Below, piece by piece: positions 1 through 8,157 of a DNA stretch of 22,733 nucleotides (the first letter of the stretch is position 1; every line of letters starts with the position of its first letter). Origin of the DNA: Desulfobacteraceae bacterium (GTDB taxonomy: Bacteria > Desulfobacterota > Desulfobacteria > Desulfobacterales > SG8-13); assembly GCA_029287875.1 (NCBI GenBank), contig JARFQH010000261.1:1-22733 (forward strand). Direction: 5' to 3'. The notes under the pieces are model-generated. The model did not search any database. It was not told where the DNA came from and worked only from the letters and a program-made list of their open reading frames with translations. The translations under genes and the position numbers were made by a program.

Positions 1-704
1 GGGCCCAGTACGAGGGATTGGTCTGCACCTTTCTGGAGTTTAGCGCGTCCAATGGGGGCGGCATCATGCAGGACGGGCACGTCCGGTTGAATCGCGGCGC
101 CAACGCCGAGGCCCTCCAATTCATGCAGGATCTGATCCAAAAATACGGCATCTCGCCGCTGAACACGTACACCGACATGCGGGAGGAAGAGGTGCGCCGC
201 GCGTTTCAACGCGGCGACGCACTCTTCGAACGCAACTGGCTTTACGCCTGGAACCTTCACCAGGGTGACGGCTCGGCGGTCAAGGGAAAAATCGGCATGA
301 CGGCCCTGCCGCATTTCGGGGAGGGACATCCGGTTGCGGCCCTGGGAGGATGGCACATCGGTATTTCACGCCATTCGGATATGCCGGCCAAGGCCTGGGA
401 ACTCGTCCGCTTTATTTTGTCGCACGCCTCGCAGAAGAAGTTGGTCTTGAACCTTGGATGGTACCCGGGCCGAAGCGATATCTACACCGATCCGGATGTG
501 GTGACGAAAATGCCTTATGCCGGGCTGTTGCAGGAAATCTTTTCCCGCGCCGTCACTCGGCCCAATCTACCCTATTACGATCAGGTGTCGGACGTCATTC
601 AGCGGACTGTCAACGGGTGCCTGGCCGGAAAGCAGCCGCCCGCCGAGTCGCTGCGTCGAATGCAATCCGAAATCGACCATATTGCCGGGATATATGCAAA
701 ATAG
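1..704 (+). CDS. Carbohydrate ABC transporter substrate-binding protein (family 1), 5' end cut off by the window
   Basis: This is the C-terminal part of an extracellular solute-binding protein of the maltose/trehalose type, which would capture a sugar in the periplasm for the importer encoded just downstream. The reading frame is open from base 3, so the N-terminus and any signal peptide lie outside the window and the TTG at 18 is not a real start. Family-like features are the opening stretch AQYEGLVCTFLEF, a mid-region WLYAWNL, a GGWHIGIS segment and a C-terminal helix-rich tail. The TAG stop directly abuts the ATG of the first permease, which indicates an operon. The ligand cannot be told from this fragment. 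An alpha-glucoside such as trehalose or maltose is possible. Confidence 0.88.
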   Translation, partial: AQYEGLVCTFLEFSASNGGGIMQDGHVRLNRGANAEALQFMQDLIQKYGISPLNTYTDMREEEVRRAFQRGDALFERNWLYAWNLHQGDGSAVKGKIGMTALPHFGEGHPVAALGGWHIGISRHSDMPAKAWELVRFILSHASQKKLVLNLGWYPGRSDIYTDPDVVTKMPYAGLLQEIFSRAVTRPNLPYYDQVSDVIQRTVNGCLAGKQPPAESLRRMQSEIDHIAGIYAK

Positions 705-1598
705 ATGAAAGAAAGTAAAGATCGATATCTTCCCAACGAGATCCGAGACGCCTATCTGTTTATATTGCCCATGCTGTTGTTTGCGGTGGTCTTCATTCTG
801 CTTCCAGTTCTCGGCACGCTCGTTACCAGCCTCTTCCGGGAGGTCACGTTTTTACCGTCCCGGTTTTCGGGTCTTGACAACTATCTGCGGCTGACAACCG
901 ATCGGCATTTCTGGCAGTCGGTTCGCTTCACGCTTCTCTTTGTTGGTGTTTCCGTTGCGGCCGAACTTTTTTTGGGGGTAATTCTGGCCCTGATCCTCAA
1001 CGAGTCGATTCCGGGCCGCGGTTTTGTGCGCGTTGCCGTCCTCGTTCCATGGGCCATTCCCATTGCCGTATCGGCCCGCATGTGGGAGCTGATCTTCAAC
1101 TTCGACTACGGCGTGGTCAACTTCCTTGTCCAACAACTGGGGCTTGCGGGCGCACCGCTAAACTGGCTGGGGTCCGCGACCGGTGCCTTTTGCGCCATTG
1201 TTATCAGCGACGTCTGGAAAACCACGCCCTTCATGACCATTATCCTGCTGGCCGGCTTGGCCGCCATACCGCAGGATCTGTACAAGCAGGCCATGGTGGA
1301 CGGCACCACCTTCCTCCAGCGGTTTTTCTACATCACGCTGCCGCTGTTGCGGCCGGTGCTGGTGGTGGCGCTTCTTTTCCGGACCATCGATGCTGTGCGC
1401 ATCTTCGATCTGATCTATGTGCTGACCGGAGGCGGACCCGGAGGCGGTACCACCTCCTTGTCGCTGTATGCCTTCAAATATTACACCTCCGGTGACTTCG
1501 GCTACGGTTCCGCCATTTCGCTGATCGTTTTTCTCATCGCTGGATTACTGGCCGTGTTCTATGTTCGGTTCACCGGCTTCAGAGAGGCGGTTAAATGA
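705..1598 (+). CDS. Sugar ABC transporter permease, MalF-type
   Basis: This 297-residue inner-membrane permease forms half of the translocation pore of a carbohydrate importer. It has six or so hydrophobic segments, the first at about residues 17-42, and a cytoplasmic EAA loop near residues 194-215 (YKQAMVDG, then ITLPLLRP), which contacts the ATPase. The GGGPGGGT stretch late in the protein is typical of MalF/UgpA-type permeases. The ATG follows the stop of the binding-protein gene without a gap, and the last four bases (ATGA) overlap the next permease start, so translation is probably coupled. Length and order (binding protein, permease 1, permease 2) match the family. The substrate is not determinable. 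Confidence 0.93.
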   Translation: MKESKDRYLPNEIRDAYLFILPMLLFAVVFILLPVLGTLVTSLFREVTFLPSRFSGLDNYLRLTTDRHFWQSVRFTLLFVGVSVAAELFLGVILALILNESIPGRGFVRVAVLVPWAIPIAVSARMWELIFNFDYGVVNFLVQQLGLAGAPLNWLGSATGAFCAIVISDVWKTTPFMTIILLAGLAAIPQDLYKQAMVDGTTFLQRFFYITLPLLRPVLVVALLFRTIDAVRIFDLIYVLTGGGPGGGTTSLSLYAFKYYTSGDFGYGSAISLIVFLIAGLLAVFYVRFTGFREAVK

Positions 1599-2425
1599 GG
1601 GAAGAACAGGTCAAGAAAATTCTCAAATTGACCGGCGTGGCCTTTTTGCTCCTTTTCTGCCTGCTTCCCTTCATGTGGGTGGTGGTGGTCTCCCTGGTCA
1701 AAGAACCGGATTTTCTGCTGCCGCAGGTGGCCTTCGATGTCACCTTCGACAACTACAGCGACGTGTTGACCTCCGGTTCGCTCCACCTGTTCGAATATCT
1801 TCGCAACAGCCTGGTCGTCTCGGCGGTGGCGGCCCTGGCGGCGACCCTTTTCGCCAGTCTGGCAGCTTATGCCATCACCCGGCTGAAGTTTCCGGGGCGA
1901 CTCCTGATCCCGCTGGTGTTACTGGCTTTTTCGATGTTTCCCCAAATCAGCATCGTCGGTTACCTCTTTAAGATGATGATCGGCCTGGGGTGGATCAATA
2001 CTCACGCCGGTCTTATTTTCCCCTACATTACGTTGGGGCTGCCGCTGGCGCTGTGGATCATGCTGAGCTACTTTTCTGAAATTTCAACCGAGTTGGATCG
2101 GGCGGCTCTTGTCGACGGTGCCACGCGGATCCAGGTTTTACACAAGATCATTCTGCCGCTGGCTGCCCCCGGGGCGCTGTCGGCAACGCTGCTGGTATTT
2201 ATCTATTCCTTCAATGAATTTTTGTTTGCCATGATGTTGACAACCGATTACCGCGCGCGGACGATTCCGGTCGGCATCGCCCTTTTCGAAGGCCTGCACG
2301 GTCAGATCCCGTGGGGTCACCTCATGGCTGTCGCCGTCATATCCGTTGTGCCGGTCATTCTCCTGGCCGCGGTTTTTCAGCGTAAAATCATCCGGGGTCT
2401 TTTACAGGGAGCGATCAAGGGATGA
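1595..2425 (+). CDS. Sugar ABC transporter permease, MalG-type
   Basis: This 276-residue partner permease of the same importer has hydrophobic segments beginning at about residues 11-34. Its EAA loop lies around residues 166-190 (ELDRAALVDGATR, then IILPLAAPG), the MalG/UgpE pattern. The gene starts within the last bases of the upstream permease (ATGA overlap) and ends in an ATGA overlap with the ATPase gene, which fits tight co-translation of complex subunits. It would pair with the MalF-type subunit in the inner membrane to form the channel. I see no truncation or frameshift. The sugar transported is unknown. Confidence 0.93.
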   Translation: MREEQVKKILKLTGVAFLLLFCLLPFMWVVVVSLVKEPDFLLPQVAFDVTFDNYSDVLTSGSLHLFEYLRNSLVVSAVAALAATLFASLAAYAITRLKFPGRLLIPLVLLAFSMFPQISIVGYLFKMMIGLGWINTHAGLIFPYITLGLPLALWIMLSYFSEISTELDRAALVDGATRIQVLHKIILPLAAPGALSATLLVFIYSFNEFLFAMMLTTDYRARTIPVGIALFEGLHGQIPWGHLMAVAVISVVPVILLAAVFQRKIIRGLLQGAIKG

Positions 2426-3498
2426 ACGCCATCAGCCTCAAACGGATTAAAAAAGACTACGTCAGCCTCAGGCGCGGCAAAGTCGAAGCGCTCAAAGACA
2501 TCTGCCTGGAAGTCGATCCGGGGTCGTTCTTCGTTCTGCTGGGGCCGAGCGGCTGCGGCAAGTCAACGCTGCTGAACATCATTGCGGGCATAGAGAACCC
2601 CACGGCGGGAGACGTGATGATCGGCGACGAGGTGGTGGCCTCCGCTTCGCAGCGAAAATATCTCACGCCCCGCCGGCGGGATGTGGCGATGGTTTTTCAG
2701 AGCTACGCCCTTTACCCCCACATGACGGTCTACGACAACATCGCCTTTCCGCTAAAAATTGCCAAGACCGAGCGCGGAGAAATAGGCCGCAGGGTTCGAC
2801 AGGTCAGCGAAACCCTGGAGATTGCCGACCTGCTGGAGGCCAAGCCGGCCGAATTGAGCGGTGGACAACGACAGCGGGTGGCGCTCGGTCGCGCTATTGT
2901 GCGCAAACCCAGCGTGCTGCTGCTGGATGAACCGCTCTCCAACCTGGATGCGCTGCTGCGCATCAGTATGCGGGCAGAACTGAAAAAGATCCAGCGCCGG
3001 CTCGAACTGACCACCGTCTTCGTGACCCACGACCAACTCGAGGCCTTGTCTCTCGGCGATCGGGTGGCCGTGTTGAAAGATGGACTTGTGCAGCAGGTCG
3101 GCACGCCGCATGACATTTTCAGCGATCCCGCCAACCTGTTCGTGGCGCAATTCATCGGCACTCCGCCCATGAACGTGTTGGACGGCCGCATGCTCGAAAA
3201 GGCCCGCAAGCGGTTGCGCAATACCGCCACTCGGCAGGACCCGGGCCGAATTCTGCTCGGCATCAGGCCGGCCCACATCCGCGTCTCCACCGACGGCGAG
3301 GGGCTTTTCGACGGCAACATCAGTCTGATTAGCTCGCTCGGCAACGAGAACCTGCTCTACATCGATGTAATGGGTCAGCAAATCCTGGCCTCGGTGACCG
3401 ATGCCGGCCGCTTTAAAGAGGGCCAGACCGTCCAGATTGATTTTGACGAAACAACCCTCTTTTCGTTTCGAAAGGAAGACGGCGGCAGAATCCGGTGA
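2422..3498 (+). CDS. Sugar ABC transporter ATP-binding protein, MalK/UgpC-type
   Basis: This 358-residue cytoplasmic ATPase powers the sugar importer. All nucleotide-binding motifs are intact: Walker A GPSGCGKST at residues 41-49, Q-loop glutamine at 93 (VFQSY), signature LSGGQRQR at 145-152, Walker B VLLLDE at 165-170 and the switch histidine at 203 (VTHD). A C-terminal segment from about residue 240 has the MalK-type regulatory OB/TOBE organisation, including a GIRPAHIRV motif. It overlaps the upstream permease by ATGA and is the last gene of the operon. The next gene (mtgA) converges on it with only 39 bases between the stops. MalK-type ATPases are often shared by several sugar importers, so it could serve others too. 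Confidence 0.95.
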   Translation: MNAISLKRIKKDYVSLRRGKVEALKDICLEVDPGSFFVLLGPSGCGKSTLLNIIAGIENPTAGDVMIGDEVVASASQRKYLTPRRRDVAMVFQSYALYPHMTVYDNIAFPLKIAKTERGEIGRRVRQVSETLEIADLLEAKPAELSGGQRQRVALGRAIVRKPSVLLLDEPLSNLDALLRISMRAELKKIQRRLELTTVFVTHDQLEALSLGDRVAVLKDGLVQQVGTPHDIFSDPANLFVAQFIGTPPMNVLDGRMLEKARKRLRNTATRQDPGRILLGIRPAHIRVSTDGEGLFDGNISLISSLGNENLLYIDVMGQQILASVTDAGRFKEGQTVQIDFDETTLFSFRKEDGGRIR

Positions 3499-3537
3499 AA
3501 GATTGGTGTCGGAAAGCGAAGCGGATTTTACGGCAAA

Positions 3538-4272
3538 TCAAAATGCCGGCGGATTGAGTTGGTTCATCTGGTTCAGGATCCAGCCGGCGCGGGCCCGCAT
3601 GTAGGGGGAGGGGCGATCGATGCGCAGCTGCCGGGGATTCGGCAGGGCCGCGGCGAGCAGGGCGGATTGGGTCCGGGTGAGACGGTCGGGGGTTTTTTTG
3701 TAGAATGCCTCGCTGGCGGCCGCGATGCCGAAAACACCGCGGCCGAATTCGGCGATGTTCAGGTAGACCTCGAGAATGCGGCGTTTGGGCCAGATCGTTT
3801 CGATCAGCACGGTGAAGTAGGCCTCGATCCCCTTGCGCACGAAGCTTTTTCCCGGCCACAGGAACAGGTTCTTGGCCACCTGCTGAGTGATTGTGCTGGC
3901 GCCGCGAATTCTTTCACCCTTCTGGCGTTCTTCCCAAGCCTCTACGATCGAGTGCGGATCAAATCCCCAATGGACCGGAAACTTCTGATCTTCCGCCGCT
4001 ATCACGGCCTGGGAGGCGTGCGGCGAAATGGTGCGCCAGTCCGTCCACCGGTAGCGGGTTGTATAGTCTTTGCTGCCGCTCCAACGGGCCTGAACGGTCT
4101 TCTGCAGCATGAAGGCGGTGGTCGGCGGCGGCATCCAACGCAGGACAACGACCGGCAGAACGGTGGCGGCGAGCCCAATGACGACCAGACGTTTTAATAT
4201 CCTCAACGGTCGGCGGCGTTTTCTTTTACTCCTTCTTCCGCTCCAAGGGTAGAGTGCTCGCAGATCTTTCAT
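3538..4272 (-). CDS. mtgA: Monofunctional biosynthetic peptidoglycan transglycosylase
   Basis: This enzyme polymerises lipid II into glycan strands at the periplasmic face of the inner membrane. The 244-residue protein has a very basic N-terminus (residues 12-28), one membrane segment at about 28-47, and a complete GT51 domain. It shows AAEDQKFPVHWGFD with the catalytic glutamate at 94, then GASTITQQVAKNLFL at 124-138, a KGIEAYF segment, and RRILEVYLNIAEFGRGVFGI at about 164-183. No transpeptidase domain follows, which separates it from class A penicillin-binding proteins. I chose the ATG at 4272, since it puts a short basic tail before the membrane anchor. A TTG at 4311, overlapping the upstream stop as TTGA, would add 13 residues and cannot be excluded. 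Neither start has a strong ribosome-binding site. Confidence 0.94.
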   Translation of the reverse strand: MKDLRALYPWSGRRSKRKRRRPLRILKRLVVIGLAATVLPVVVLRWMPPPTTAFMLQKTVQARWSGSKDYTTRYRWTDWRTISPHASQAVIAAEDQKFPVHWGFDPHSIVEAWEERQKGERIRGASTITQQVAKNLFLWPGKSFVRKGIEAYFTVLIETIWPKRRILEVYLNIAEFGRGVFGIAAASEAFYKKTPDRLTRTQSALLAAALPNPRQLRIDRPSPYMRARAGWILNQMNQLNPPAF

Positions 4273-4307
4273 ATGAAGTCTAAGGGGTCCATTAAGATAA
4301 GAACGGA

Positions 4308-5153
4308 TCAAGGTCTATGGGGTGTGAATCCGTAACGAGCATAGATGGCCTGAGCCGCAGAAGAAAGTATGAACTCCAGAAACTTTTGGGCATTTTCAGG
4401 ATGCGGGGCGGTTTTCAGCCGGCAGACGTAATAATTGATCTGATCCCGCTGATCGAGAGCCGCACCCGGCTGAACCTCATCGATCGGCAGCGCGAGTGAC
4501 CTGGCGTGATGGATTTCGGTTGCCCAGACCGGCCCGACGTCCGCCGTACCGTCGGCGATCCGCAGCGGGGTTTCCCGGTGGTGGACAACCGTCATCAACG
4601 TGGTGCCCGCGGTCCTTTTTTCTTCCATGATGCGATGCACCAGGTGCTCACCGCCGGCCTCACGGTACATGTCCAGGATGTGATGGGCGATGTCCTCGTT
4701 GGCGGGATCGGGATGAGAGATGCGAATCTCCGGTCGCCCGAGGTCGGTGACGGCCGCAATGTCGGCGGGATTGCCGGCCGGAACCATCAGCGAGAGCCGG
4801 TTGTGAAGGTACAGCCGGTAGTCGTCCGGTTCGATGTGTCCGGCGTCCGACAGCTGTTGCATGGCCTTTTCGCTGACCGCGGAGTAAATGTCCGGTGTCA
4901 TTCGCAGCAAGCGGTCCTGGAACACCGCCCCGCCGGCGAGGATCTGCTTGAGCGCCATACCGGGCGGCAGCGTTTCGTAGAAGATTTTCCCTATCTCCGG
5001 GCTGGCCTCCCGAAAGGCCGAGACGATATCGGCCATGGCCATAAACTGGTTGCCGGCCATAAAAAGGACGAGATCCGCGGTTTCGGCCGCTTCCAAATTG
5101 TGCAGATCATCCCCCCGCTCAGTCGGTATCACCGGCCATTTGCTTTCCGGCAT
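4308..5153 (-). CDS. ModA-like substrate-binding domain protein without a signal peptide
   Basis: The 281-residue protein resembles type 2 periplasmic binding proteins of the molybdate/ModA (SBP_bac_11) kind. It opens the domain with ADLVLFMAGNQFMAMADIVSAF, carries ADGTADVGPVWATE in the hinge region, and ends with the NAQKFLEFILSSAAQAIYARYGF tail characteristic of these proteins. The start is set by GGGAG ten bases upstream of ATG 5153. A TTG at 5213 would add 20 residues that still do not form a convincing signal peptide, and no lipobox is visible. It therefore looks cytoplasmic, which is odd for a transporter component, and no ABC permease or ATPase for it is nearby. It may act as a ligand sensor or chaperone. 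The family call is moderately firm, but the function is unknown. Confidence 0.75.
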   Translation of the reverse strand: MPESKWPVIPTERGDDLHNLEAAETADLVLFMAGNQFMAMADIVSAFREASPEIGKIFYETLPPGMALKQILAGGAVFQDRLLRMTPDIYSAVSEKAMQQLSDAGHIEPDDYRLYLHNRLSLMVPAGNPADIAAVTDLGRPEIRISHPDPANEDIAHHILDMYREAGGEHLVHRIMEEKRTAGTTLMTVVHHRETPLRIADGTADVGPVWATEIHHARSLALPIDEVQPGAALDQRDQINYYVCRLKTAPHPENAQKFLEFILSSAAQAIYARYGFTPHRP

Positions 5154-5201
5154 CGATTTATTTCTCCCTGTTCTCAAAATAGCGGCGCAGCCGCGTTTCA
5201 T

Positions 5202-5220
5202 AAAATCGTGCAACGATTTT
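5202..5220. repeat. Short perfect inverted repeat at the gene junction
   Basis: AAAATCGT and ACGATTTT flank a three-base loop (GCA on the + strand). The repeat begins inside the TAA stop of the GNAT-GalT gene and lies about 50 bases before the start of the binding-protein gene. On the minus-strand transcript it would form an 8-bp hairpin ending in four U. It could act as a weak terminator or processing site, but its stem is AT-rich. Confidence 0.55.
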
Positions 5221-6763
5221 ATTCGAACCCCGGCTTCAACATCCGGGTGATGTCCTCCGGGAAGGCCATGCAGAGCGTTTCGTTGAAGAGGTTGCGCAGG
5301 GCCCCGATGTCCGGAGTTCCCAGGGACTGGTTGAAGAAAGTCCGCGGGGAAAAGAGCAGGTGGAAGCGGGAGAAGCTGTCGGACAATCTACCGGTGAAAA
5401 AGTTCATATTGAAGCTGAAAATCCCCATCTTGTCGTAGGCTTCCATCAGACGGCATAGCCCGACGGCGATGTCGGCAAGGTCCTGATCGCTCAGCCCCAG
5501 CGTGCCGTTCACCCCGTCGACCACGGCCAGAACGTCACCGGCCACCCCGAGCGGTGCATAGCTGAGCAGCCAGTCGGTGCGGCCGATGCGGCCCAGGTAT
5601 CGTTCTCCCGCCTCCCGTTCACGGGCCACGAGATCGTCCCAGTAGTTGGATTGGTTGCGCTCCAGGTAGGTCTTTGCCGCCGTCAGTTCTTCGCGCATCA
5701 GGTTGGGGGCCGACGAGGTGGTGAAGACCTGCAGGTGAGCGTGGATCAGGGAACTGCCCGAAGGCGGCATGTAGTTCCAGTTGATTAGATGGTAGACCGA
5801 TTCGGGGTGGCCCAATGCCTCTATCCGCCGGAAAAAGGCCATTGCCAGCTGAAACGCTTTTGTGATCCGCTGAGGCTCGATTTCCGTCATCGGGAAATAG
5901 TGCCTGGACCCCATTGTGGCCACGGCTCCCAGACTGTCATAGGGGGCGATGTTGGGGAACAGCACCATGTCCTCGGCGGTCATGCGCCCCTCGGCGATAA
6001 TTTCGGGCGGAAAACAGGGCGTCACCTGCATGACCCGTTCGGCGCAGAAAGGGCAGGTCTTTTCGGTGCCGGCGACAATTTTTTCAAAATCGGGCTTTTC
6101 CCATTGCAGTTTCATGAAATGGCAGATTCGCGCGGTTCTTCCGGTCAGTGGGTCTTCCCGGATTTCGCTCGGAATCGATCTGCGGGCCATCTCTTTTGCG
6201 GGATTGAGCACAACCGTTTCTTTTTTTTGGGCCTTGAATTCCATAATATCTCCCCGGTTTTGAAGGTTCAGGACGAATTTCTGTTCGGTGATCGGCTGCC
6301 CCCACTGGCGCACCGCGTGCTCCTGAACGAGGCGAAATCCGATCTCTTCGTACAGCCTGCGGGCGTGGGTCAGCCCCTCGAAGGTCCACAGGAAAATGGA
6401 ACGATATCCCTTGCGCCGGCAGAAGGCAACCGCTTCTTGTATCAGCGCCCGGCCGATGCCGCTGCCTTGACGGGCCGGCACGACGATGAACCAGCGCAGC
6501 CGCGCCCCCTCTGTGTCGGAGAGCTTAGCGTCGATGGCGATGGATCCGGCAAACCGCCCGTCCGAATCGGCCACCCACAGTCCGTCGCGGTCTACCTGAA
6601 ATTCACTCATGAAGTCGGAGAGTTCAAGGGCGACCTGGGACTCGAAACTCGCATCGAATCCCCAGTGCTCATGGTAATAGACCGCATGGGCTTCCGTAAT
6701 TCTTCCGATGGTGCCCGGCGTGTAGCCCTGAAAATCGAGCCGACCGGTTGACGTCGGTGACAT
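5219..6763 (-). CDS. Fusion of a GNAT acetyltransferase domain and a GalT/HIT-like nucleotidyltransferase domain
   Basis: Residues 1 to about 165 form a GNAT N-acetyltransferase domain, with the acetyl-CoA loop RQGSGIGRALI at 98-108 and a final FLWTFEGLTHARRLYEEIGF strand-helix. Residues from about 174 to 514 resemble galactose-1-phosphate uridylyltransferase and its relatives. CPFC at 237-240 could bind zinc, and HAHLQ at 341-345 matches the HxHxQ active site, in which the second histidine (343) would be the covalent nucleotidyl carrier. The ATG at 6763 (AAGGGA about 13 bases upstream) starts the full fusion. A strong internal site, GGGGAG five bases before ATG 6242-6244, could independently start the GalT-like half. 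It lies 34 bases after the oxidoreductase gene in the same orientation. Substrates are unknown for both halves. Confidence 0.82.
   Translation of the reverse strand: MSPTSTGRLDFQGYTPGTIGRITEAHAVYYHEHWGFDASFESQVALELSDFMSEFQVDRDGLWVADSDGRFAGSIAIDAKLSDTEGARLRWFIVVPARQGSGIGRALIQEAVAFCRRKGYRSIFLWTFEGLTHARRLYEEIGFRLVQEHAVRQWGQPITEQKFVLNLQNRGDIMEFKAQKKETVVLNPAKEMARRSIPSEIREDPLTGRTARICHFMKLQWEKPDFEKIVAGTEKTCPFCAERVMQVTPCFPPEIIAEGRMTAEDMVLFPNIAPYDSLGAVATMGSRHYFPMTEIEPQRITKAFQLAMAFFRRIEALGHPESVYHLINWNYMPPSGSSLIHAHLQVFTTSSAPNLMREELTAAKTYLERNQSNYWDDLVAREREAGERYLGRIGRTDWLLSYAPLGVAGDVLAVVDGVNGTLGLSDQDLADIAVGLCRLMEAYDKMGIFSFNMNFFTGRLSDSFSRFHLLFSPRTFFNQSLGTPDIGALRNLFNETLCMAFPEDITRMLKPGFE
6242..6255 (-). promoter_or_regulatory. 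Internal ribosome-binding site and start codon at the domain junction
   Basis: Read on the minus strand, GGGGAG is followed by the five-base spacer ATATT and an in-frame ATG (residue 174 of the fusion), exactly between the GNAT and GalT-like domains. It is a better Shine-Dalgarno site than the one in front of the full-length start. It could yield a free GalT-like protein of 341 residues, or it may be a relic of two formerly separate genes. Confidence 0.55.
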
Positions 6764-6797
6764 GAGATCAAATCATCCCTTTGCGGACGGATTCGGG

Positions 6798-7451
6798 TCA
6801 ATAGAAAATTTCAGTGTAGACCATCGAGTCCGGGAAGCGATCGTCCACGAGCCAGGTGACATCGCGGATCATTTCTCCGCGGCCGCATAGATAAAAGTCG
6901 TAGCGGTCGGGCTCCAATTGTAACGCAAGATAATCGGTGACACGTCCGTGAAACGTCCCCGCCTCAGGCGGATCTTCATCGGACAGACAGACGACGTATC
7001 GTCGCGCCTTGGAGCGAAACAGAGAAGCGTAATAACATTCGCCGGCTTGCCGGACGCCATGCAAGAGGGTGAAAGCGCTGACGCTGGAGCGGGCCATGGC
7101 GACAAAGGGGGCGACACCGGTGCCGGTGGCGACGAAAACCGGCGGTCGCGCAGACGCCCGAAATACGAAATAACCGTGAGGGCCGTTGAAAGTGAAAGCA
7201 GTGCCGACAGGGGTCGCGGAGAGCAGCGTCGAAAATCGTCCCGCGGCAACCTGACGGATGCAGAGTACCAGCACGGCTTCATCGGGTGCATTGGCCAGGG
7301 AATAATCTCTTTCGAGACCTCCATGGATGAGGCGAATTCTCTGACCGGCCGTGAATTCGAAACCGGAGGGGCGGGAGAAAATCGCTTCAAAGGTATTGTC
7401 CGAGAGCCGTCGTCTTTCCAACAGCTTTGTTTCGTATGTGACGTCTTCCAA
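6798..7451 (-). CDS. Small FAD/NAD(P)H-dependent oxidoreductase (ferredoxin-NADP reductase type)
   Basis: This 217-residue flavoprotein has an FNR-like fold. The FAD domain carries RDYSLAN at 48-54 (the RxYS flavin motif). The nucleotide domain carries GTGVAPF at 110-116 and YLCGRGEMI at about 187-195. The protein ends in an aromatic residue (EIFY), as many FNRs do. There is no added iron-sulfur domain, so it moves electrons between NAD(P)H and an external partner. Translation must begin at TTG 7451, the codon directly after the TGA of the adenosyltransferase gene, with GGA eight bases upstream, so the two are probably co-translated. That coupling suggests a role as cob(II)alamin reductase feeding adenosylation, which is inference. 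Confidence 0.88.
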   Translation of the reverse strand: MEDVTYETKLLERRRLSDNTFEAIFSRPSGFEFTAGQRIRLIHGGLERDYSLANAPDEAVLVLCIRQVAAGRFSTLLSATPVGTAFTFNGPHGYFVFRASARPPVFVATGTGVAPFVAMARSSVSAFTLLHGVRQAGECYYASLFRSKARRYVVCLSDEDPPEAGTFHGRVTDYLALQLEPDRYDFYLCGRGEMIRDVTWLVDDRFPDSMVYTEIFY

Positions 7452-8018
7452 TCACTTTTTCCAGAGGATATCCGCCTCGCCGGCGAGGTGATTGCAGTAG
7501 CGGGCAAGCACGAAGAGATAGTCGGAGAGCCGGTTGAGATAGACGAGGACTGCCTGGTAGGCGTCCGGCGTCTGACCGGTCGTCTTGTCTTCGGACAGAC
7601 CCACCGTATGCCGTTCAGCCCGTCGGCAGACGGTTCTGGCGACGTGGGCCAGGGCGGCAGGCATGCGGCCGCCGGGAAGGATAAACCCTTTTAGCGGCGG
7701 CAGGTTTTGATCCATGCGGTCGATGGCCGTTTCCAGGTAAAGGCTCTTTTGTTCGTCGAAGGGTTCGAGGGCCGCGGCCGAGGGAGACCCGGGTGTGGTG
7801 GCCAGGCAGGCACCGATATGAAAGAGATCCGATTGAATCTGACGGATTTCGGCGATGCTTTCATGGCTTTCTTCCAACGCGGCGGTGAGCGCGCCGAGGC
7901 ATGAATTTAGCTCGTCGAGGTCACCGTAAGCCTCGGTGCGGAGGTTATTTTTGGCCACTCTTTCGCCGCTGAACAGACTTGTTTTTCCCCGATCACCACT
8001 GCCGGTATAAATTTTCAT
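7452..8018 (-). CDS. pduO: ATP:cob(I)alamin adenosyltransferase, PduO-type
   Basis: The enzyme transfers the adenosyl group of ATP to cob(I)alamin to make coenzyme B12 in the cytoplasm. All PduO hallmarks are present in the 188 residues: the N-terminal ATP loop YTGSGDRGKTSLFSGERV (residues 4-21), EAYGDLDELNS (29-39), FILPGG (112-117), CRRAER (131-136) and LNRLSDYLFVLAR (161-173). ATG 8018 is preferred over the adjacent GTG 8021, because AGG then sits five bases upstream. It is the first gene of a minus-strand run and is followed without a gap by the FNR-type reductase. Adenosylcobalamin-dependent enzymes are not in the window, so its client is unknown. Confidence 0.95.
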   Translation of the reverse strand: MKIYTGSGDRGKTSLFSGERVAKNNLRTEAYGDLDELNSCLGALTAALEESHESIAEIRQIQSDLFHIGACLATTPGSPSAAALEPFDEQKSLYLETAIDRMDQNLPPLKGFILPGGRMPAALAHVARTVCRRAERHTVGLSEDKTTGQTPDAYQAVLVYLNRLSDYLFVLARYCNHLAGEADILWKK

Positions 8019-8157
8019 CACTTCCTATCTTGCGCTTGTTATCGAACTGGTCAGCTGCTTAAGTGCCCAGCATAAAGATAATTCCTCATCTTCGATAGAA
8101 TGTTTGACCACCTTCGGGCAACAGGCGTTCGGTACTGCTGCCGGCGGTCGCAAGCGG

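Noticed and set aside
5789..6751. Plus-strand open frame opposite the GNAT-GalT gene
   Set aside because: No recognisable motif, and it is fully antisense to a gene with two recognisable domains.
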